This document shows, piece after piece, positions 56,286 to 64,000 of a stretch of DNA of 64,000 nucleotides; the first letter of the stretch is position 1; each line of letters starts with the position of its first letter. A model generated the notes under the pieces. That model worked only from the letters and a program-made list of their open reading frames with translations. It made no database searches and was not told the DNA's origin. Source of the DNA: Cryptomeria japonica (Eukaryota > Streptophyta > Pinopsida > Cupressales > Cupressaceae); assembly GCF_030272615.1 (NCBI RefSeq), contig NC_081412.1, forward strand, positions 688,830,083-688,894,082, read 5' to 3'. The position numbers and the translations under genes were made by a program.

Positions 56286-57359
56286 TTGTTCACACTTTTT
56301 GGAGAGAAGCGGTGAGCACTGCAGTCTATACTATGAACCGGGTACTCATCAAGAAAGGTAAAGATAAAACCCCTTATGAGTATTGGACAGGAAAAACTCC
56401 CACTATGAGTTAATTTAAAGTGTTTGGTAGCAAGTGTTATATCAAGAGAGGTGAGCATTTGAGCAAATTTGATGCAAAATGTGATGAAGGAATATTTCTG
56501 GGATATTCTACTAAGAGCAAAGCTCTCAAGTGCTACAACAATAGAACACAAAAGATTGTTGAAAGTATCAATGTTAGGGTTGATGAATCCCTTGAGGAAC
56601 TTGAGGAAACATGCAGTGAAGAAGTGGAAGATGAACTGGGTATAGCCTTTTGGGAACCTGTTAAGAAAGAAGCTTGTAAAGATCTCAATGTTCCTACAGC
56701 AATAGAAGTTGTAGAAGAAGAAGTTAGTGAAGAAGAAAAGCTAGCAGATTAGGCTAGAATCATTCCTAGATATGTGAAGCTACATCATGATCCAAAGCAA
56801 ATCATAGGAGATAAAGATGCAGGTATACTCACTAGAAGAAAAGTGAAGGAGAACTCTTGCATGATTTCTGAATTACTACCCAAGACTTCAAGAGAAGCTC
56901 TTACAGATGAAGCCTAAATTAAAGCAATTGAAGAAGAGCTAGACTAGATAGAAAAGAATGCAACATGGTCTTTGATGCCCAGGCCGGAACATAAAAATGT
57001 CATAGGTACCAAATGGGTCTTCAGAAATAAGTTGAATGAAGAATGCATAGTTGTCAGAAATAAGGCCAGGCTTGTATGCAAGGGATATGCTCAGGAGGAA
57101 GGAGATTACTATGGAGAAACTTTTGCTCTTGTGGCTAGATTAGAAGGTGTTTGAATGCTACTTGCATTTGCAGCATTTAAGGGATTTAAGGTTTATCAGA
57201 TGGATGTGAAGTCTACTTTTCTAAATGGAATCCTAGAAGAAGAAGTGTATATGGAGCAACCAGAAGGGTTTGCCTTATCAGAAGATAGTGACATGGTGTG
57301 TAGATTACACAAAGCCATGTATGGACTAAAACAAGCACCTAGGGCATGGTATGAAATAT
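56286..57359 (+). pseudogene. Integrase end and first half of RT of element G
   Basis: FWREAVSTAVYTMNRVLIKK, SKCYIKRGEHLSKFDAKCDE and GIFLGYSTKSKALKCYNNRT close the integrase and its acidic connection. RT follows: [60 protein letters not shown] and [16 protein letters not shown]. Stops at 56,411 (TAA), 56,750 (TAG), 56,918 (TAA), 56,945 (TAG), 57,152 (TGA) and 57,359 (TGA). Confidence 0.85.
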
Positions 57360-58411
57360 GACATTATCGTCTTGTGAATATTGGATTTCAAAGAACAAGT
57401 GAAGATAGCAACATCTACTTGAAATCAAAAGGTGATCAGATTCTGATTTGTGAAGTGTTTGTGGATGACATAATCTTTGGAGGAGATGATAGAATGAGTC
57501 ATGTGTTTGCAGATGAAATGAAGAAAGAGTTTGAGATGTATTTGATAGGAGAAATAAAGTTCTTCATTGGGTTACAGATTCAACAAATGAAAGAGGGTAT
57601 CTTTATTACCCAGTCCAAGTATGTCAAAGAGGTATTGAATATTTTTGGCATGGAGGAAAGCAAATCGGTTGGTACACCAATGGTGACTAGCTGTAAATTG
57701 ACTAAGGAAGATGATTCAGCACTGGTGAATGAAAAGGAGTATCGGTCAATGATAGGTAAGTTGCACTATGTGGTGCATAGCAGACTGGATATTGCTCATG
57801 CAGTGGGCATAGTTGCTCATTTTCAGAAATGTCCAAAAGAATCCCACTTGGTAGCTGGCAAAAGGATTCTTAGATATCTAAAAGGAATAATTGATTATGG
57901 ATTGTGGTATCCATATAATGGTGACTATACTCTCGAGGTATATACGGATGCCGATTGGGGAGGCAATGTCGATGACCAAAAGAGCACAACCGGTGGAGCG
58001 TTCTTTCTCGGTGGAAGATTAGTATCATGGAAAAGTAAGTAGCAGAGCTGTACTTCTCAATCTATAGCTGAAGCAGAATATGTAGCAGCATTTACGAACT
58101 GCACTCAAGCAATTTGGATGAAGCATGTATTGGAAGGTTTTAGGGTACCTATATCTGAACCGGTGAACACATTTTGTGACAACACAAGTGCAATAAATAT
58201 TTCCAAGAATTCGGTATTTCATGCCAGAACTAAGCATAATGAGCTTAAATATCATTTCTTGAGAGAGAAAGTTCAAAATAAGGAGGTTGTATTACAACAT
58301 GTTTCCAGTAAGGAGCAGCTAGAAGATATATTCACTAAGCCCTTACCGAAGACTATATTTACCTATTTGAGAGGTGAATTAGGGGTTTTGCCTGTTCATG
58401 AAGTCAACTAA
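57360..58411 (+). pseudogene. RT second half and RNase H of element G
   Basis: EVFVDDIIFGGDDRMSHVFA carries the catalytic DD. KSVGTPMVTSCKLTKEDDSA, EYRSMIGKLHYVVHSRLDIA and KRILRYLKGIIDYGLWYP lead into RNase H: VYTDADWGGNVDDQKSTTGG, AEAEYVAAFTNCTQAIWMKH, FCDNTSAINISKNSVFHART and EDIFTKPLPKTIF. Open for 222 codons, with one stop at 58,040. The end at 58,411 matches the usual Copia pol end. Confidence 0.87.
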
Positions 58412-58734
58412 AAGATATGTGCTCCGCATCCGTCAAGTACTACAAATAACAAATCCTTCAAGATTGATGTGTTGAAGGATGCTGCTTCTTAGGGGGGGCA
58501 ACATAGTAGATTTTGGAACCTTATGCCTCCACTTTGGCATTGTTGTTAAAGGGGGAGAATATATGGAAGATATAGATATGATAGATGTATGGGGAGAAGA
58601 TATGGAAGATATAGATATGAAAAATGTATGGGGAGAAGATATGGAAGATATCTGATGATAAAGACACACTGGTTTGTGATGCTTCTAATTGCAATATTAC
58701 ACTGAGTATTGCCATCAATGCCAAAGGGGGAGAT
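58412..58734 (+). promoter_or_regulatory. 3' untranslated part and polypurine tract of element G
   Basis: Non-coding. A 39-bp repeat (ATATGGAAGATATAGATATG plus GGGGAGAAG end) starts at 58,561, 58,600 and 58,639. The polypurine tract CCAAAGGGGGAGAT ends at 58,734 directly before the LTR. Confidence 0.8.
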
Positions 58735-60091
58735 TGTTGGATATCATTGGCATATGATGAATCAGTATGTTGATATGATGATAATGTATGTTGTCATTGA
58801 TGTCAATAAGTTCAAGTGAACTAGTATGAAGAGGTATGAGGAGATTCAGTGAACCAGTGTCGGGGTTTCACTAAGTGTGATTATCGGTTGGTAGTATCAA
58901 CTCTATTGTTATTGTCTTGTCGATCCAGCTTGTGTGACGAACTGATGATACTCTGTGATCAAGGTACCTCATCAGCTTTGAGAGCATAAAATATTGAGGC
59001 ATGAGAAGATCGATCGTGTTTGAAGTCTACCTCAGGAATGATTATTCTTCTTAGTGGCATAAGAAGAAAACGTGATGGGTTATTGATTCCCATGACCGGT
59101 GATGAATGAATGATGTAGATTGACTTGTGATTTGTTTGAAACTGTAAATGCTCTATGCAATATGTTTGGACGGTCAAGATGAGACCGCCTATGTGGTAAA
59201 CCTAAGATGTTTAGGGTTTAGGGTTTATGCCACTGACCTTTCTGTTACCTATAAGGTTGATGATGTTTGTATTGAAAAGTTGTTGGCAAATGTTGTGTGT
59301 GTATCCGAGTGAAGAGATCTTGAATCTTGCCATACTAGTAAAGAGGGAAACTGTAGAGTGTGATTGTAGAGTAGAGGATAAGAAAAGGATCCACCTTGGC
59401 ATGTAGTGCTGTTATCATATCATAGTTTTACCTATTGTATTTTAACCATTGCAACAATTGGAAAATCCCTTTACTGGGTAGCTTTATCAAGCTTATTGTA
59501 AAACTTGTAACCAGGTGACTCAAGATCATTGAGTTCTTTAAATCCTCTAGCGAGGTAACCTTTAACAGGGTATATAACCATCTCTTAACCAGGTGATCTA
59601 TAATAGTATTGGTTCCTAACAAAACCTTATTGTAAATTCTTTAACTGGACTAGGCTCCTAACAGGGCGAACTTCAAAAGAGTTCAAAACAAGCTTGTGGG
59701 TATTCATTCCCACCGTGGTTTTTCCCATTTGGGTTTCCACGTGAAAAATATGTGTATTATGTGTTATGCATTTTTCATGTGATGTTTATGAAGTATTTGG
59801 TTGAAAGATCATGCATGCAGAGTTAATAGGTTATGGTATTACTAACGTACCATATGCATATGTTTATGGGTGAAAGTTGATGTTGTACATTGATCGTATT
59901 TGATGTATTCAGACTTATCAGTTTATGGTGTCTTACTGTGTTAGACTGGTATTGTCATGGTTAAGTTCAGTAATGGTGATAACCAGTTGGTATTTCTTTA
60001 GCTAGATAAGTCGTTGAGAGTTTTTATCTGTACTGATTCACCCCCCCTCTCAGTACCTATTGGGGTATCTGTTGTTCATCATTATTCATCA
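58735..60091 (+). repeat. 3' LTR of Copia element G
   Basis: Starts TGTTGGATATCATTGGCATA, ends ATTCATCA, 1,357 bp, followed by AATAT (60,092-60,096), the exact partner of the left duplication. Differences from the 5' LTR are mostly C/T and G/A. It has the same hairpin (59,696) and telomere-type units (59,210-59,223). Confidence 0.9.
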
Positions 60092-60092
60092 A

Positions 60093-60124
<32 letters not shown>

Positions 60125-60396
60125 ACATATGTGTGTGTATATGTATATATATGTGTATGTATGTATATATATGTACATATGTGTGTATATATATGTGTAT
60201 ATATCTACATATATGTATACATATGTACACATATGTATACATATGTACATATATAGATATATAGATATATATGTATGTGTATATATATAGATATATATAT
60301 GTGTGTGTGTATATATATGTATATATATATGTATGTATGTATGTATGTATATATATGTATGTGTATGTATATATGTACATATGTATGTATGTATAA

Positions 60397-60427
<31 letters not shown>

Positions 60428-60431
60428 TACA

Positions 60432-60462
<31 letters not shown>

Positions 60463-61079
60463 TTATACATACATACATATGTATGTATATGTATATACAT
60501 ATACATATATATAGATATAGATATAGATATAGATATATACATATATACATATAGATATACATACATATACATATACATTTATGTACATATATACTATACA
60601 TATATGTACATATATATGTATATATATGTGTATATATATATACATATATACATACATATGTAAATATATACATATGTATATATCCACACACACATACATA
60701 CATACATCTATGTATGTATGTATGTATGTATATAGATATAGATATAGATATAGATATATACATATATACATATATATATATAGATATACATACATATACA
60801 TATACATTTATGTACATATATACTATACATATATGTACATATATATGTATATATATGTGTATATATATATACATATATACATACATATGTGTGTATATAG
60901 ACATATATACATATATACATGTATATATGTATATATGTACATATATACCATATATGTACATATATGTATATATATAGTATATATGTACATATATGTATAT
61001 ATATATGTAAATATATACATACGTATATATCCACACACACATACATACATACATCTATGTATGTATGTATGTATGTATA
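60092..61079. repeat. TA/TG/TATG/GATATA microsatellite block, right part
   Basis: About 1 kb of alternating purine-pyrimidine repeats with higher-order duplications: a section with GATATAGATATAGATATA at about 60,511 recurs at about 60,731, and CCACACACACATACATACAT occurs near 60,683 and 61,030. A perfect palindrome lies at about 60,376-60,483. All long frames here (Tyr/Ile/His/Met-rich) are by-products of the repeats. Confidence 0.9.
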
Positions 61080-61870
61080 GAAGCATAATGATCAATTCTA
61101 CCACAATTAAAGAGTCTCAAGGGTAATGTACCTTTGTATTTTGTATTTTTTGGTACCTCTCTTCAATCTTCTTATAAAGTGTTTTACAATCTCTTCCAAA
61201 TTCCCACTTTCTACCAGTTCATCTTCTGCTAGCCTTGAAACATTAATTGTAGCTTCCCCTTTCTTTCTTTTTACTTCTTCCATCTCTGAAATCTAAAAGG
61301 CAAGTAGTGTTCCAATAAGTTGATCAATTGAGTACTTACCCAAATCATTAACTTCTTCTATAGCACACTTTTGAGGTTTGTATGATCTAAGAAAAGTTAA
61401 CAAAATCTTTCTTATAACATCTCCTTCTTCAAGATATCCACCAACAAATCTAATTGCATCTACAAAATCAGTCACCCTATGTATGTATTTTTGAACACCT
61501 TCATCTTCATCTATTCTTCCATGTGCATACTTTTTCCTTAGATTTATCAACCTATCTTGCTTTCTCTTCGGATCTCCTTCATGGGATTGACACAATCGGT
61601 TCTAAATCTCTCTAGCTTCTTTCAATCCCTTAACTTTTCCAAATACTACATCACTCAAGAAACTGAATAATATTTTTCTAGCTTTTGCATTTGTCTTGTG
61701 ATTTTAACTTCATCTAGGGTTTGAGGTCCATTCTATGGAGGTATATAACTAAACTTCACAATATCCCAAAATCCATTCTACAAAGTCTCCAAAGTCTCCA
61801 AATAAGTTTCCAAGTAAGGAAAATTTGTGTCATCGAACAATGGAGCCTTAATACATAGTTCTTGTGCCAT
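61080..61870 (-). pseudogene. Element E fragment 3: gag N-terminal part
   Basis: ATG at 61,870: MAQELCIKAPLFDDTNFPYL, then gag core pieces CQSHEGDPKRKQDRLINLRK, YIHRVTDFVDAIRFVGGYLE, IRKILLTFLRSYKPQKCAIE and LGKYSIDQLIGTLLAF (61,293-61,595), a charged linker, and the first half of a zinc knuckle, [12 protein letters not shown], ending exactly at the microsatellite. Stops and a frameshift occur at about 61,290, 61,115 and several places upstream of 61,600. Together with 52,166-52,262 and 41,974-43,084 it forms one split element. Confidence 0.78.
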
Positions 61871-61908
61871 TTTGGATCTACCTCAAACAGTTAAGCTTTT
61901 GAAAGATG

Positions 61909-61926
61909 AACCTTTCTCTGATACCA
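61909..61926 (-). promoter_or_regulatory. Primer-binding site of element E, tRNA-Met type
   Basis: Plus strand ...TCTCTGATACCA, element strand TGGTATCAGAGA, two bases from the LTR edge. Confidence 0.8.
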
Positions 61927-61928
61927 AT

Positions 61929-63357
61929 TATTGAACCCAAGGTGGGACTGAGAGGGGGGGTGAATCAATCTGAAACTTCAAAACATATTAATTATAAAAA
62001 ATAATCAACCATACACAACACTACTGAAAAACTTACTAACCATCAACACATGAACACCAAATTTACATGGAAAACCGAAACTTGGAAAAACCAAGATGAG
62101 AATCTAACTCACAATATGAATAACAATAATTACAAAGTTTTAGGATCATTGCCAAGGAGAAACAACACCCGGTGGACTTGCAGAGCTAAGGTGCACAACC
62201 TTAGGCAAGATACAAATAAGGACTTGCTCAGTTGAGGCTCACTACTTCAGGGCAAGATACATAAATGTTACTAAAAGACTCACTATCATACAACAACTCA
62301 AGAAGTAGTAGAACTAATATGAGAAGGATCTCCTCAACATGAAATTTTCCTTGAACAACATAATCAAGTGACCAATATTATGTCAAACATCTCTAAACAC
62401 AATCTATGTCTCTGCACACTATCTTCTTAAATATATTACCTTCAAAGCTCTTCACAATCTAACTTTCACACATTCACAAACTCAAATCTGCTTGCATATC
62501 ATTCGCATACACTTATCATTAATTCACACATATTCCACACATACTTCTACTCAACTCATCCATCCACATTCCTTAAATATGAACTAGAACATCAAAAACC
62601 TAATCGAGGGTTAGCCAAAATAGAATATGCCACCCAAACCAAAAATACTCAAGGTGGTCCACTCAAGGAGAAAGAGGGGACCCAAATACATGATAAAATA
62701 TCCTTCCAAGATAGATCCAATGATACACACATGCTAACACTTCCTCCAAGGTTGTCACCAAATGTAACATGTAGATAGGCATTAAAGCTTGTCAAACAAT
62801 CAACCAAAAAGATATCTTTCGATGAAAAATACTACATGTGGATCTCCACACACCAAGCTGAGAGCCATAAAACTATCCCAACTTGTCATCCATGGCATAT
62901 CTAGATCAAAAAAATGATCTGAATAAGATAAACCAATCAGACACATCGAACCACAATATAACTAAATTATTCACACTCAAATCAACATAACTCACTTGTG
63001 AAGCACCAACACCACAAGAGAATCATATTGAGAATACTGCAAGAATCATATAATCATGTCCTATGAACTGTAACAAAAACTTCAAAATATCCATAGGCCA
63101 CCAAAGACTTTCTAGACCAATCTAATAGACATTCTTCCTGTGAGAAAGCAGTAACAATTGACTTCTGCAAACCACGAACTAGAAATTCAAACAAAACTAT
63201 CAATGAGACATAAAAACTCTTTCCTACATATTGCCACAACCAACACCAAAATATTTCCACCAACTAAAACACCAACACAAGATACATCTGGACCAAAATC
63301 CATCTAGACAACCAAGTTTGACATCAATGACAACGTCACAAACTCGTATTTCCAACA
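61929..63357 (-). repeat. 5' LTR of Copia element E
   Basis: Minus strand start TGTTGGAAATACGAGTTTGT at 63,357, with the GTTGTCATTGATGTCAA block seen in other Copia LTRs. The end at 61,929 lies beside the primer site (TATTGA on the plus strand, TG changed to TA). 1,429 bp. It has a G run (61,949-61,960 region), the complement of the U5 C run of D, F, G and H. No other copy is in the window, since the 3' half of E is absent. Confidence 0.7.
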
Positions 63358-64000
63358 TGATCTATTATATCATCAAAATGACATGTTCTCCTCCCATAGG
63401 AAGGATAAACATGGTTCTTTTCAACACACAATCTCCCATATTAATATTAATTGTGGTACTTATTGTACCCCAACATATTATAATATCTTGGAACTTAGGG
63501 ACTAGGTAAAGGTATCCTCCTACTCTTCTATTTAGATTATTATTGCATATTCAATACTCCCTCAATGAAGAATAATTTATTTTTTACACATTTATGCTCT
63601 CTAATATACTCAATGACCTAGTTAAATCCTAATCCCTTTCTTCAATTTTCAGGGCATCAATATATTTGTTGTGGAAGAAAATATGTTGAAAGCAACAATC
63701 TTTAAAAATCATAGATAATTGATTCTTAGTTGCCAAATGTCCTTCCTTTACTTTTTGGAATCTAATTTTTATATCATTTAGGTCAATGGGATCAAGGAGC
63801 CTTACACCATGTTCAATTATATCCTTTAAATATTTTAGGTACATATTAAACATTGTATCTTCTAGAAGATCCTTGTAGGATCAATGCAAGAAATTGTGAC
63901 CCATTGATGGTAATCACATTGTGTAATGCAAATAATTACTTCATTTGAGATAGCCATGTGAGTAGATTTATAATCAAACTTTTAGATATCAAATTTGGGA
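63358..64000. other. Unassigned flank right of element E
   Basis: AT-rich. A 74-codon frame on the minus strand (63,629-63,853) has no recognisable domain. Probably the older sequence into which E inserted. I see no gene. Confidence 0.4.

Noticed and set aside
60014-61126. Many long frames on both strands rich in Tyr, Ile, His, Met and Cys
   Set aside because: They are translations of TA/TG repeats in all frames and have no domain.
63629-63853. 74-codon minus-strand frame at the right end
   Set aside because: Reads like a plausible peptide but has no known domain and no context. Left as unassigned.

Overview
The window looks like a stretch of a large, AT-rich, repeat-dominated seed-plant genome. 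Nearly everything recognisable belongs to plant LTR-retrotransposon lineages: Ty3/Gypsy elements of the Tat type with a second RNase H, one chromovirus-like Gypsy, and several Ty1/Copia families. No intact host gene, tRNA gene, rRNA gene or CRISPR array was found. A gymnosperm or other giant-genome plant is plausible, but the sequence read by eye cannot settle the species. Almost every coding frame is broken by stops, so this is decayed heterochromatin-like DNA.

Left part (1-11,600). It holds LTRs and internal pieces of one Gypsy family, here called A, read on the minus strand. Element A-I has its 5' LTR at 1,041-2,632, a tRNA-Trp-type primer site at 1,020-1,037, and an unbroken leader reading frame running off the left edge (695 to 3). 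Element A-II (about 4,900-11,600) has an LTR at each end and a gag-like region but no recognisable polymerase, so it is non-autonomous. A shared 25-bp dyad-symmetric GC-rich module recurs in all A-family LTRs.

Centre-left (11,600-27,854). Element B is a minus-strand Tat-lineage Gypsy. In its own order it has a 5' LTR with a 47-50 bp tandem array, a tRNA-Trp primer site, a repeat-bearing leader, gag, protease, reverse transcriptase, RNase H, a second archaeal-type RNase H and integrase. Beyond the integrase, on the opposite strand, lies a decayed plant-mobile-domain (PMD) gene with an acidic repeat tract and a coiled coil (11,987-13,880). The 3' LTR of B is missing.

Centre (27,855-41,973). 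Element C is a plus-strand chromovirus-like Gypsy with LTR copies at 27,856-28,654 and 33,689-34,487. It has lost catalytic residues, and its integrase is cut short. C sits in the 3' LTR of element D, a minus-strand Copia-type element that encodes a coiled-coil/multi-zinc-knuckle gag and a long unrecognised second frame but no polymerase. The 5' LTR of D carries an inverted solo LTR of its own family, with a CCCAC target duplication.

Right part (41,974-64,000). Element E, a minus-strand Copia, is split into three pieces. Copia F (43,085-52,165) interrupts its gag, and F itself carries a Gypsy solo LTR that in turn carries a Copia solo LTR. A long TA/TG microsatellite interrupts the zinc-knuckle region of E, and Copia G (52,395-60,091, target duplication AATAT) sits inside that microsatellite. 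G carries a 467-bp solo LTR in its integrase. The E 5' LTR ends at 63,357.

The nest therefore reads E > D > C > B on the left and E > F > A4 > H and E > microsatellite > G > solo LTR on the right. The left halves of B, C, D and E are absent, which implies a large deletion or an assembly join near 11,600.
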